Part shown: piece by piece, positions 46,007-54,064 of the stretch
How positions within the stretch are numbered: position 1 is the first letter of the stretch
Layout: each line of letters begins with the position of its first letter
From: Sporosarcina ureae DSM 2281
GTDB lineage: Bacteria > Bacillota > Bacilli > Bacillales_A > Planococcaceae
Assembly: GCF_000425545.1 (NCBI RefSeq)
Contig: NZ_AUDQ01000002.1
Span: forward strand, 1 to 64,000
Direction: 5' to 3'
DNA: 64,000 nucleotides
The notes under the pieces: generated by a model
Told to the model about the DNA's origin: nothing
Database searches by the model: none
What the model saw: only the letters and a program-made list of their open reading frames with translations
Translations under genes and position numbers: made by a program

Positions 46007-47083
46007 ATGAAAAAATCGATATATGGTTTGACAATTGAACAATTGACAGACTTTCTCATAGAAAACGGACAAAAAAAGTACCGTGCAGCACAAGTTTGGG
46101 ACTGGCTTTATAAAAAACGCGTCTTATCATTTGATGAAATGCAAAACATAAATCAAGAGACCATTGATGTATTGAATGAAAACTTCGCGATCCAAACACT
46201 TGAACAAAACGTCAAGCAAGTTTCACAGGATGGCACAGTGAAATTCCTATTTAAAATGCATGATGGAAACTTAATCGAAACGGTTTTGATGAAATTCCCA
46301 TATGGCCATTCAGTTTGCGTAACAACTCAAGTAGGATGTAATATCGGTTGTAGTTTCTGTGCAAGTGGACTTTTGCGCAAAAACCGCGATCTTGATGCAG
46401 GTGAAATCGTGGGTCAAATTATGAAAGTGCAAGAGCATCTTGATGGTAAGGGCGAAGATGAGCGTGTCAGTCATATCGTGGTCATGGGCATAGGGGAACC
46501 GTTCGATAACTATACGAATCTGATGAATTTCCTTCATGTCGTAAATGATCAAAAAGGTCTGTCGATCGGTGCGCGTCATATTACGGTTTCAACAAGTGGA
46601 TTGACGGAAAAGATCAAAGACTTCGCAGATGAAAAACTTCAAGTGAACTTGGCGGTTTCATTACACGCACCGAATAATGAGTTGCGTTCATCCATCATGA
46701 AGATCAACAAAGCATTTCCGATCGAAAAGTTGATGGATTCAATCAACTACTATTTAGAAAAGACGAATCGTCGGATTACATTCGAGTATATTTTATTGCG
46801 TGACGTCAATGACCATGTAAAAGAAGCGGAAGAGTTGGGTCGATTGCTCGCGGATAAGCGTCACTTGTCATATGTCAATCTGATCCCGTACAATCCGGTA
46901 GATGAACATGGTCAGTATCAGCGCAGTGAACCGGAAGCGATTAAATCGTTCTACGAGGCACTTAGACGCAAAGGCATCAACGGTGGTGTGCGTCTTGAAA
47001 ATGGTACCGATATCGATGCAGCATGCGGTCAACTACGAAGTAAACAAATCAAAAAAACAAAAAAACAACCGGTCGGAGAATAA
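46007..47083 (+). CDS. rlmN: RlmN-family 23S rRNA adenine-C2 methyltransferase
   Basis: A radical SAM enzyme of 358 residues that should methylate A2503 of 23S rRNA. The iron-sulfur motif is [12 protein letters not shown] (about 110), the SAM-binding region is [12 protein letters not shown] and [10 protein letters not shown], and the methyl-carrying Cys is in [11 protein letters not shown] (about 340). The segment after the cluster ([12 protein letters not shown]) differs from the TLGGLKRNLEAGE-type stretch of B. subtilis RlmN. The gene is outside the usual rsmB/prkC cluster, so it may be a second, divergent copy. Confidence 0.85.
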   Translation: MKKSIYGLTIEQLTDFLIENGQKKYRAAQVWDWLYKKRVLSFDEMQNINQETIDVLNENFAIQTLEQNVKQVSQDGTVKFLFKMHDGNLIETVLMKFPYGHSVCVTTQVGCNIGCSFCASGLLRKNRDLDAGEIVGQIMKVQEHLDGKGEDERVSHIVVMGIGEPFDNYTNLMNFLHVVNDQKGLSIGARHITVSTSGLTEKIKDFADEKLQVNLAVSLHAPNNELRSSIMKINKAFPIEKLMDSINYYLEKTNRRITFEYILLRDVNDHVKEAEELGRLLADKRHLSYVNLIPYNPVDEHGQYQRSEPEAIKSFYEALRRKGINGGVRLENGTDIDAACGQLRSKQIKKTKKQPVGE

Positions 47084-47101
47084 TTCTCCAACCGGTTTTT
47101 A
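47068..47101. terminator. Bidirectional terminator
   Basis: A stem AACCGGTcGGAGAA/TTCTCCaACCGGTT with one mismatch. It overlaps the last rlmN codons and serves the convergent membrane-protein gene. Confidence 0.85.
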
Positions 47102-47473
47102 ATTTTTACGAGCTAATTTCACGATAAATTGAACGATAACGGAAATGGCTAGTCCGAATGATGAAATAATGAACAAAGATAAAATGCCAATGGCTTCCGA
47201 AAATTCATTATCCATCATCAGGAAGCTGCGAAACATTTCAGCAAATGCTAGAACAAGTACGACCATGAACATTTTAAATGCAATCGATAGTTCATAGAAC
47301 AATAAAAGGGAACTGACAATGCCGACCATCAGACCGAACACTGCAAACGTCAAATAGTTATTGACAACCAAGTCATGTCCAAGGACTGTCCGCACGCCTA
47401 AAATGAGTAGAACAAATGAAATCAATCCCGTAAAAAAACCGACCTTCCAATAACGAGAATCCAACACGTACAC
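47099..47473 (-). CDS. Four-helix membrane protein of unknown function
   Basis: A 124-residue protein with four hydrophobic segments (about 10-30, 40-62, 66-86, 96-118). No motif known to me. It is the last gene after the response regulator, sensor kinase and Sco gene, 56 bp downstream of sco, so it may belong to that copper-related unit. SD context (GGAAAGCAGGTGT) precedes the ATG. Function not inferred. Confidence 0.65.
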   Translation of the reverse strand: MYVLDSRYWKVGFFTGLISFVLLILGVRTVLGHDLVVNNYLTFAVFGLMVGIVSSLLLFYELSIAFKMFMVVLVLAFAEMFRSFLMMDNEFSEAIGILSLFIISSFGLAISVIVQFIVKLARKN

Positions 47474-47529
47474 CTGCTTTCCTTACTTAGTATAGCGGAA
47501 TCGACGAAATTCGTCACGCAACCCGACTG

Positions 47530-48090
47530 TTATTTCATGCGTTTTAGATCGGCCAATAATTCTTCTTTATAGGCTTCATTCGAGAAATTATATTCCTTGA
47601 GAATATAGCCTTCGGAATCCATTAAATAAAAATTTGTGCCATGGACAACTTGTGTAGAAGATTCATGTTTCAACACAAATGTCTGGAATTCTTCCCGAGC
47701 AAATGCTTCGAATTCTAGTTGGGTGTAGCCCGTCAGAAAATGCCAGTTCGATTCATCATCAGTAAAGTGTGCGATATAGTCTTTCAATACTGCAGGTGTA
47801 TCGGTATCAGGATCTACAGAGAAAGAGACGAAGTTCATGTCGATGTCCAGATCTTTCAATTCGGCTTGGAGATCCGCCATTTCACTCGTCAACGACGGAC
47901 AAACTGTTGTACAATTCGTGAAAATGAAGTCTGCAATCCATGGCGAACCAGAAAGCTCCTTGGAACTAAATGGTTGATTATGCTGATCCGTGAAGGTGAA
48001 TTCACGGATTTGTTTCCCACGTTCAAGAGGTTGACTACAACCACTGACGAACACTACGAGCAGCAACAGAAAAGGAATCAGACGTTTCAA
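47530..48090 (-). CDS. SCO1/SenC-family copper-chaperone lipoprotein
   Basis: A membrane-anchored thioredoxin-fold protein of 186 residues needed in relatives for building the CuA centre of cytochrome c oxidase. A lipobox lies at FVSGCSQP (Cys about 18). The copper ligands are the CTTVC pair in FTNCTTVCPS (about 58-62) and the His in VVHGTNFYLMD (about 150). Its start overlaps the sensor kinase stop by four bases, so copper handling and [13 protein letters not shown] co-expressed. A second Sco protein occurs in the mnx operon (56215-56793). Confidence 0.9.
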   Translation of the reverse strand: MKRLIPFLLLLVVFVSGCSQPLERGKQIREFTFTDQHNQPFSSKELSGSPWIADFIFTNCTTVCPSLTSEMADLQAELKDLDIDMNFVSFSVDPDTDTPAVLKDYIAHFTDDESNWHFLTGYTQLEFEAFAREEFQTFVLKHESSTQVVHGTNFYLMDSEGYILKEYNFSNEAYKEELLADLKRMK

Positions 48091-49490
48091 CTGCTTTCAC
48101 TCCTTTGCATTTGCCCCGGTAATTCAATCACCACAATAGTTTCTGTTGTTTCATTGGAAATCGTGAATGTACCTACATGTAACCGGACGATTTCTTTGAC
48201 AATCGATAGACCAAGTCCAGTACCGCCAGTTGTGCGAGTTCGTGCTTTATCGGTACGGAAAAAGCGTTCTCCGATCCGCTCTACATCCTCGTCTCCGATG
48301 GTCACACCGTCATTCGCGATGCGGTATTGTACACCTTGTTTACTGGCGGTGAGATGAACAGAAATGAATTGCTCTGCATATTTTACGGCATTATCGATCG
48401 TGTTATAAAAGACTTGTTGCAATCGTTTAGGATCACCTTCCAAAATTAATTCTTCATCAATCGATGTGTGCAATTGAATATTTTTATCCTGTAATCGTAT
48501 TGAAAATAATTCCAATGTATCCAATAGTAATTGTGCAATTGCAATCGGTTCCGTTTCGAGTGTATATATATCTTGCTCTAAATGATTCAACTCGACTAGA
48601 TCATGTATGAGTTTCTTCAGGCGTTCTGTTTCTTTCTCGATGGTCGATAAGTAGTGTTTTACATCATCAGGAGACAAATCAATTTTATCGCGTGAAAGTT
48701 GTGCGTAGCCGCTAATATACGTCAAAGGTGTCCTGAGCTCATGTACAATATTTGACGTAAAATCTTTCTTGCGCTGATCTTGTTCTTCAAGAGAACGGCT
48801 CATTGTGTCGAATGCAGTGGCCAGTTTACCAATTTCGTCTTTCCGTCCTGTATTGAGTCGGTTCGAATAATCGCCTTTAGACACTTCTGCCGAATAGGTC
48901 TGCAATGTTTGTAACGGCTCGAATAACGAACGCCATACACGTTGCAAAATTAAAAAAAGAACCATAAAGAAAATACTGCCTACAAGTAACATGATTGGAA
49001 GACTGTCATGGAAAACATCTTGAATCGCAGCGAGCGGAACATAAATATAAATAAAACCGATTAGTCCATTTTCGCCTTTAATCGGGAAAATCCCACCAAA
49101 GATTTCCCGTTTTAATTCATCCACATAGCCTTCTTTCATAACAGGCTGACCCGTTTCTAGTATCTTCTCGTCGCTTTCATTAATGAGTGATTGATAATCA
49201 ATCTGATAAGGGAAATAGGAAGTTAGATCATCCAGACGATCCACGACGATGATTTCATACTCCGAGACGATGTTATACCATTGAATCTTTTCGATGATGG
49301 AATCACTTAGCTCGCCGTAATGATAGTGAGAAGCTGTTCGATTTCCCTGATACATGATGGACTCTTTAATCTGTTCTTTATATAAATCGGTATACAAGTA
49401 GTGAATAAAGAAAAATGAGAATAATATGGTACAGGTGATGCTACCTAAAAACACAATCAACATCTTTTTGCTTAGATTCAAATTATTCAT
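48087..49490 (-). CDS. Sensor histidine kinase
   Basis: A 467-residue membrane kinase. One helix at about 10-30, an extracytoplasmic sensor region (about 31-160), and a second helix (about 162-182) precede HAMP (about 183-235), a HisKA domain with phospho-His in NIVHELRTPLTYISGY (about 250) and an ATPase domain with NDGV, GIGERFFR-like and GTGLGLSIVKEI boxes. The signal is unknown. Co-transcription with a Sco protein suggests copper, redox or oxidase status (inference). Confidence 0.9.
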   Translation of the reverse strand: MNNLNLSKKMLIVFLGSITCTILFSFFFIHYLYTDLYKEQIKESIMYQGNRTASHYHYGELSDSIIEKIQWYNIVSEYEIIVVDRLDDLTSYFPYQIDYQSLINESDEKILETGQPVMKEGYVDELKREIFGGIFPIKGENGLIGFIYIYVPLAAIQDVFHDSLPIMLLVGSIFFMVLFLILQRVWRSLFEPLQTLQTYSAEVSKGDYSNRLNTGRKDEIGKLATAFDTMSRSLEEQDQRKKDFTSNIVHELRTPLTYISGYAQLSRDKIDLSPDDVKHYLSTIEKETERLKKLIHDLVELNHLEQDIYTLETEPIAIAQLLLDTLELFSIRLQDKNIQLHTSIDEELILEGDPKRLQQVFYNTIDNAVKYAEQFISVHLTASKQGVQYRIANDGVTIGDEDVERIGERFFRTDKARTRTTGGTGLGLSIVKEIVRLHVGTFTISNETTETIVVIELPGQMQRSESS

Positions 49491-50164
49491 TCACAGTCCT
49501 CTAATTTGTAGCCGATCCCCCATACCGTCTCAATCATTTTACCTGCGTCTCCTAGTTTTAATCGAAGCGTTTTGATATGCGTATCAATTGTACGCTCACT
49601 GCTCTGGTGATCGTCGCCCCAGACCAATTCAAGTAATTGTTCACGGGAATATGCACGTCCTTTATGTTTGACTAGCAACAATAGCAAGCCAAACTCCTTC
49701 AAAGTTAAACTTAAAGGTTTTCCGTTAAGCTGTGCGGTATACGAGTCTTCATTAATGGTAAGGGGACCTGCTTGTAATACGAGTGGAACAGGATTATGAC
49801 GGTAGGTTCTGCGCAAGACGGCTTCGATACGCGCCACAAGTTCTCCTGGTAAGAAGGGCTTGACGATATAGTCGTCTCCACCAAGCTTCAACCCTTGGAC
49901 TTTATCCCATTCCTCGCCTCGTGCAGATAGGAAAATCAAGGGGGTCGAGGAAGTTCGTTTCATCTCCTCTGCAAATGTGAAGCCATCCATATAGGGCATC
50001 ATCACATCGACTATGCATAAATCTATAGTATGTTGCTTAATTACTGACAAAGCTTGCAAACCGTCGCTGGCTTCTAATACGCTATATCCCACATCTTCCA
50101 GAATCACTCGAATTAAATCACGCATTTGCGGTTCATCATCAATGACTAATAATTGGTAACCCAA
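49487..50164 (-). CDS. OmpR-family response regulator
   Basis: About 225 residues: a receiver domain (VIDDEPQMRD; phospho-Asp in CIVDVMMPYMDG; Lys in DDYIVKPFLP) and a C-terminal winged helix (SREQLLELVWGDD, RTIDTHIKTLR). An ATG at 50179 is possible, but it has no SD and its own bases (ATGAGGCG) form one for the TTG at 50164, which is therefore chosen. It leads the operon and is divergent from a YtkA-type lipoprotein, with an inverted repeat between them that may be its binding site. Confidence 0.9.
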   Translation of the reverse strand: MGYQLLVIDDEPQMRDLIRVILEDVGYSVLEASDGLQALSVIKQHTIDLCIVDVMMPYMDGFTFAEEMKRTSSTPLIFLSARGEEWDKVQGLKLGGDDYIVKPFLPGELVARIEAVLRRTYRHNPVPLVLQAGPLTINEDSYTAQLNGKPLSLTLKEFGLLLLLVKHKGRAYSREQLLELVWGDDHQSSERTIDTHIKTLRLKLGDAGKMIETVWGIGYKLEDCE

Positions 50165-50228
50165 TTCAATACGCCTCATTTCATAAAATCTCTATACGCC
50201 AATTTTCCGGAAAAGATGTGAAATCCAC

Positions 50229-50259
50229 ATGAAGTTTCAATAAGTTGTCGAAACTTCAT
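50229..50259. promoter_or_regulatory. Perfect 10-bp inverted repeat, candidate response-regulator operator
   Basis: ATGAAGTTTC (50229-50238) and GAAACTTCAT (50250-50259) with an 11-base spacer, and a further related ATTGAAATTTC at 50258-50268. The repeat ends exactly where the -35 of the lipoprotein promoter starts. The arrangement suits control of both divergent units. Confidence 0.55.
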
Positions 50260-50286
50260 TGAAATTTCGTAATCATATTTTATAAT
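50259..50286 (+). promoter_or_regulatory. Sigma-A promoter of the YtkA-domain lipoprotein gene
   Basis: TTGAAA (50259-50264) and TATAAT (50281-50286) with a 16-base spacer, immediately beside the inverted repeat. Confidence 0.75.
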
Positions 50287-50322
50287 CATAACAGTAAAAT
50301 GAATAGATAGGAGAATGAAAAG

Positions 50323-51072
50323 ATGAAACGTTTCGGAATGTTTGTAATGAGTACGGCAATGATTGGTATTCTCGCTGGGTGTGGTCAAGACGAGAAGGTA
50401 CCGACGGAAGCTGTTTTACCTGAACCAATTGAAGTTGAACTTACAGTACCTGAACAAGGAAATGTGGATGAACCGGTAACGATCACTACGCTCGTGACGC
50501 AAGGTGAAGAATATGTAGATGATGCATCAGAAGTAGAGTATGAAATTTGGGAAGAAGGCAAGAAAGAAGACAGCATTCTCGTAGAAACAACCAATGATAA
50601 GGAAGGTATTTATTCAGCAGAAAACACATTTGAGACTGACGGGTTGTATCACGTGCAAGTTCACGTTACTGCACGGGGCATGCACGTCATGCCTGAAAAG
50701 CAAATTCAGATCGGAGAAGCTACTCAACAACCGGATGAACACGAAAGCGCACAAGAAGGTCAACATCATGAACATGGCGATGGAGTAGAAGGACTTTCTA
50801 TTCACTTCGTGCAACCTGAGGAAGCAAAAGCAACGACAGATACAGAGTTGATGACGCATGCGCAGCTTGACGGCGAAGCAATTAAGGCACAGGTCCGTTA
50901 TGAAATCATCTCTGCAGACAAAGAAACTACATGGGTAGATACGGATGAATCCAAGCCTGGTGAATATACAGCAAATTATCAATTCCCTAAAGCAGGCAGT
51001 TATCAAGTGATTATCCATATCGAAAATGAAGATATTCACGAGCACGAAGAACATACAGTAGAAGTGAAATAA
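50323..51072 (+). CDS. Lipoprotein with two YtkA-like domains
   Basis: A 249-residue surface lipoprotein (lipobox GILAGCGQD, Cys about 20). Two FixH/YtkA-like beta domains (about 33-132 and 165-248) are each built on VEVELTVPEQ- or VRYEIIS-type strands. A His/Glu-rich linker (HESAQEGQHHEHGDG) lies between them, and HEHEEHTVEVK closes the protein. Methionines and histidines such as ARGMHVMPEK suggest copper binding. It is divergent from the regulator-kinase-Sco operon. A role in copper delivery to an oxidase is inference. Confidence 0.8.
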   Translation: MKRFGMFVMSTAMIGILAGCGQDEKVPTEAVLPEPIEVELTVPEQGNVDEPVTITTLVTQGEEYVDDASEVEYEIWEEGKKEDSILVETTNDKEGIYSAENTFETDGLYHVQVHVTARGMHVMPEKQIQIGEATQQPDEHESAQEGQHHEHGDGVEGLSIHFVQPEEAKATTDTELMTHAQLDGEAIKAQVRYEIISADKETTWVDTDESKPGEYTANYQFPKAGSYQVIIHIENEDIHEHEEHTVEVK

Positions 51073-51079
51073 GTACCAT

Positions 51080-51109
51080 CCCTCGTCACTCCGGTGGCGA
51101 GGGTATTTT
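51080..51109 (+). terminator. Terminator of the YtkA lipoprotein gene
   Basis: A 10-bp stem CCCTCGTCAC/GTGGCGAGGG (one G-T pair) followed by TATTTTA. Confidence 0.8.
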
Positions 51110-51194
51110 ATTGGGAAGTAAAAGCTGTAATTCATTGATGAAAAGGGTTACACTAGTATATGTGAAAGATTAACGAATCAAGAGGAGTGTTAGC

Positions 51195-51527
51195 ATGACA
51201 AATTATCCAGAAAAAACATGTTCCATTGAAAGACTTGTAACCATTCCGGAGGACGTACAAAAAGTACTTAACGGTGAAAAGTGGGCTACTAGACGTAATG
51301 GTGTCTATGCATACCCAGGCGAAACGATGACGTTAGAAGGTAAAGAGTATAAAATTGATAAATTATATGAACAAACACTCGGAGAACTAACAGATGAAGA
51401 CGCCAAATCAGAAGGTCATACAACAGTTGAAGAGTATAAACAGGCGATGTTGTCGATCCACGACAAAATGCCTTGGCTTCCTAAAATGAAAGTTTGGGTG
51501 CATGAATATAGCCCAATTCAGAAATAA
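51195..51527 (+). CDS. ASCH/PUA-like domain protein
   Basis: A 110-residue protein. The pattern IERLVTIPEDVQKVLNGEKW, followed by ATRRNGVYAYPGE and KMKVWVHEYS, resembles ASCH domains, small PUA-like folds thought to bind RNA or nucleosides. SD AAGAGGAG. A DUF2269-like gene follows eight bases later without an SD of its own, suggesting coupling. Confidence 0.65.
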   Translation: MTNYPEKTCSIERLVTIPEDVQKVLNGEKWATRRNGVYAYPGETMTLEGKEYKIDKLYEQTLGELTDEDAKSEGHTTVEEYKQAMLSIHDKMPWLPKMKVWVHEYSPIQK

Positions 51528-51535
51528 TCTCCTAA

Positions 51536-51976
51536 ATGAACTATTATTACGGAGCGATTGTCTTTGCACACGTAGTCTCGGCTATAATTTCAGTAGGACC
51601 TTTATTCCTCCTACTGCCATTAATACGCCGGCTACGTACTGCTAAAGCAGAAGCGGAAGACATCTATCTGGCGTTTATCCGAGTCATTATCCGACTCGTT
51701 ATGCATTCAGGCCATGTGCTTGTTGTGTCCGGTATCCTACTGATTTTATTTGGTCCGTGGCCATGGCACACTTCGTGGGTTGTTCTCACAATAGGCGTCA
51801 TGTTGCTGTCCGGATTCTTCCTGGCTACCGGTTTTTCCTCTGTATTGAAGAAATTCCATGAGTCAGGCAATGACAGGGATGCAGTTGTCAATAAACTGCA
51901 ACGCACTGCTTGGATCTATATTGGATTGCTTATGGTGATGCTTTGGCTTATGGTACAAAAACCGGCAGTCTGGTAA
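51536..51976 (+). CDS. DUF2269-like membrane protein
   Basis: A 146-residue protein with four membrane segments (about 4-26, 48-70, 78-100, 120-140) and conserved His near the start (IVFAHVVSAIISVGP) and in VMHSGHVLVVSG, as in DUF2269 proteins. Function unknown; such histidines in membrane helices can bind heme, but nothing shows it here. No SD precedes the ATG, eight bases after the ASCH gene. Confidence 0.65.
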   Translation: MNYYYGAIVFAHVVSAIISVGPLFLLLPLIRRLRTAKAEAEDIYLAFIRVIIRLVMHSGHVLVVSGILLILFGPWPWHTSWVVLTIGVMLLSGFFLATGFSSVLKKFHESGNDRDAVVNKLQRTAWIYIGLLMVMLWLMVQKPAVW

Positions 51977-51991
51977 AATTACATAGCGAGC

Positions 51992-52023
51992 AAAAAGATG
52001 TGTACAATGTTGCACATCTTTTT
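51992..52023 (+). terminator. Terminator after the DUF2269-like gene
   Basis: A stem AAAAAGATGTG/CACATCTTTTT with a ten-base loop. Confidence 0.88.
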
Positions 52024-52103
52024 AATTTCAAGATTTGGTTTGACAGTGAAAATTACAGCGAATATGATGAAGATAGCAGTTTTTTGAAGGGAACGATTTG
52101 AAG

Positions 52104-52889
52104 ATGAAAATGAAAGTACTCGGTCTGATGACGATCGTTGGATTGCTATTAACAGCGTGTAGTCCAACAAGTAGCAATGAAACGATAAAAATTGGTACGA
52201 CGGCAGGAATTTATGCAAAAGTCATCGATCAGGCACTAAAACCAGCACTTGAAGAACAAGGTTACAATGTAGAAGTCGAATCATACGTAGATTTAATCGA
52301 GCCGAATAAAGAGTTGGCTGATGGCGAAATCGATGCCAACATGAACCAACAACAAATTAATCTCAATCAGTTTAACGAAGAATATGATTTGCCTATAGTT
52401 GCTCTGACGGAAGTTCCAAGCGTTGGTCTTGGTTTATACTCCAACTCGTTGACATCGATGGATGATATACCTAATGGATCATGGATTACTATTCCGAATG
52501 ATGAACTAGGCACAGCTAGAGCACTACGCTTTCTCGAACAGCAGGGGTTAATTTCATTAGATCCAGATATTTCGACTTATGCGGTTACAGAAAAACACAT
52601 TGAGAGTAATCCAAAAAACTTGAATATCCAGCCCGTCTTGATTGCTCAGCTAATTCCATCTATGGCAAGTGGTGATTTGGCGATCATTCCAGACAACTAT
52701 GTCATTGTCAATGAAATGGAATTGGAAGATGCTCTTGCACATGAACAGCTTGGTGAAGAATTGCAATATATTGTTGCGGTCAGAGAAGAAGATCGTGAGA
52801 AGGATTTTGCCATAGCGATTAAAGAAGCTGTCGCATCAGAGAAGTTCCAAGAAGCTATTGATGAACATTTCCAAGGCTTCGGAAAATAA
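52104..52889 (+). CDS. MetQ/NlpA-family substrate-binding lipoprotein
   Basis: Methionine-type ABC receptor of about 261 residues. Lipobox LLLTACSPT; the NLPA fold is marked by IKIGTTAGIYAKV, DGEIDANMNQQQ (usually NAFQH in MetQ), SWITIPNDELGTARAL and MASGDLAIIPDNY. No ATPase (metN) or permease (metI) adjoins it, so it must share a transporter encoded elsewhere. The NMNQQQ replacement in the ligand pocket leaves the substrate open. The ATG at 52104 is chosen over a TTG at 52098 on SD distance (GAAGGGA). Confidence 0.82.
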   Translation: MKMKVLGLMTIVGLLLTACSPTSSNETIKIGTTAGIYAKVIDQALKPALEEQGYNVEVESYVDLIEPNKELADGEIDANMNQQQINLNQFNEEYDLPIVALTEVPSVGLGLYSNSLTSMDDIPNGSWITIPNDELGTARALRFLEQQGLISLDPDISTYAVTEKHIESNPKNLNIQPVLIAQLIPSMASGDLAIIPDNYVIVNEMELEDALAHEQLGEELQYIVAVREEDREKDFAIAIKEAVASEKFQEAIDEHFQGFGK

Positions 52890-52932
52890 AAACCACGTAT
52901 GGACTCAACTATGAGTCATACGTGGTTTTTTC
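52889..52932. terminator. Bidirectional terminator
   Basis: A long stem AAACCACGTATGGACTC/GAGTC-ATACGTGGTTT with T and A tracts, between the convergent MetQ and YfkAB genes. Confidence 0.92.
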
Positions 52933-52939
52933 GTCTTCC

Positions 52940-54043
52940 TTATTTTTGCTGTCGCTTCAAAAAATCTACATCTGGATAATAGGCATCTTTCACGAGTAAA
53001 TTGGGTCCAAGACAACGAACAGCAGGGCAGTGACAGCTTACGCTTTTTGCTAATGGATGTTGTTGCCATTTAGCATATAAATCAGTCAAATGGTCGGTTT
53101 GAATATTCCCAAGTGGGGGAACATCTCCGAAATCTGTCACGATCACGTCTCCGGTAAACATATTGACATTCAACCGGGAACGTCCATCTGGATCATTTCG
53201 TACAGTGACATTTTCACTTGCTGCAAGTTTCGTAAATAATTCTTGGTCTCTCGCGTCGTTACTGCAATTATAAAATGGCAATGTTCCAAATAGCATCCAA
53301 GTTTGTGGATCACGGTATGATAGCAAATCGAACATTGCTGTGCGTGTTTCATCTAAAGTTAGCACATCCAATGAAGAAGCGAAATCGCTAGGATACATAG
53401 GATGTATTTCATGGCGTCCGCATTTCATTTCATGGACAATTTGTTCGTGGATCGTCTGTAAATGAGGCAATGTTCGGCGATTCAGCATCGTTTCCGCTGA
53501 CACCATAACACCCATTTCAGACAAGGCGCGACTGTTTTCGATCATTCGTCCGAATTGTGCTGCACGGCGTTCACGTGGCGGCTTGCGTTCCATCCGAGCG
53601 AATCCACCATCGATGAAATCATCCACTGTACCCCAGTTATGTGAAATATGCAGTACATTCAAATACGGTGCGATTAATTCATAACGTTCAATTGGCATAG
53701 TTAGGTTTGAATTCATCTGTGTCTGGATCCCGCGCGCATGTGCATACTGCAATAATGGTACGACATACTGCTCTACGGACTTCTTCGAGAACATCGGTTC
53801 TCCACCAGTCAAGCTAATCGTTCGCAAGTGGGGGATCTCCTCCAACCTCTGCAACAACAGCTCGATTGGTAATGCTTGTGGATCTTTCGGTTGTAGCATA
53901 TAACCTACCGCGCAATGTTCACAACGCATATTGCAGAGATAGGTCGTCGTGAATTCTATGCTGGATAGGACTTGCTTACCGTGCAAATCTACATCTTGAT
54001 ATGCTTCCCATGCATCTGATAAACGGGAATGTGATAGTACCAT
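52940..54043 (-). CDS. yfkAB: Radical SAM protein YfkAB
   Basis: A 367-residue radical SAM enzyme. The cluster motif is CNMRCEHC (about 37-44), followed by LTGGEPMFS. A C-terminal cysteine group (VSCHCPAVRCLGPN) marks the CxCxxxxC subfamily called YfkAB in Bacillus. The substrate is unknown. The start has a fair SD (AAGGAGTTAGAAAC). It lies 21 bp downstream of the SEC-C gene and is probably co-transcribed with it. Confidence 0.88.
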   Translation of the reverse strand: MVLSHSRLSDAWEAYQDVDLHGKQVLSSIEFTTTYLCNMRCEHCAVGYMLQPKDPQALPIELLLQRLEEIPHLRTISLTGGEPMFSKKSVEQYVVPLLQYAHARGIQTQMNSNLTMPIERYELIAPYLNVLHISHNWGTVDDFIDGGFARMERKPPRERRAAQFGRMIENSRALSEMGVMVSAETMLNRRTLPHLQTIHEQIVHEMKCGRHEIHPMYPSDFASSLDVLTLDETRTAMFDLLSYRDPQTWMLFGTLPFYNCSNDARDQELFTKLAASENVTVRNDPDGRSRLNVNMFTGDVIVTDFGDVPPLGNIQTDHLTDLYAKWQQHPLAKSVSCHCPAVRCLGPNLLVKDAYYPDVDFLKRQQK

Positions 54044-54064
54044 GTTTCTAACTCCTTATATTCA

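Noticed and set aside
46007-47083. cfr antibiotic-resistance methylase
   Set aside because: The C-terminal DIDAACGQL and N-terminal region fit RlmN better than Cfr; kept as RlmN family with a note on divergence.
47719-48357. 212-codon plus-strand ORF across the Sco and kinase genes
   Set aside because: Spans two well-supported minus-strand genes, Arg/Thr-rich with no SD or domain; a shadow.
50614-51135. 173-codon minus-strand ORF opposite the YtkA lipoprotein
   Set aside because: Cys/Phe/Ile-rich antisense shadow of a well-supported gene with promoter, SD and lipobox on the other strand; it also crosses the terminator.
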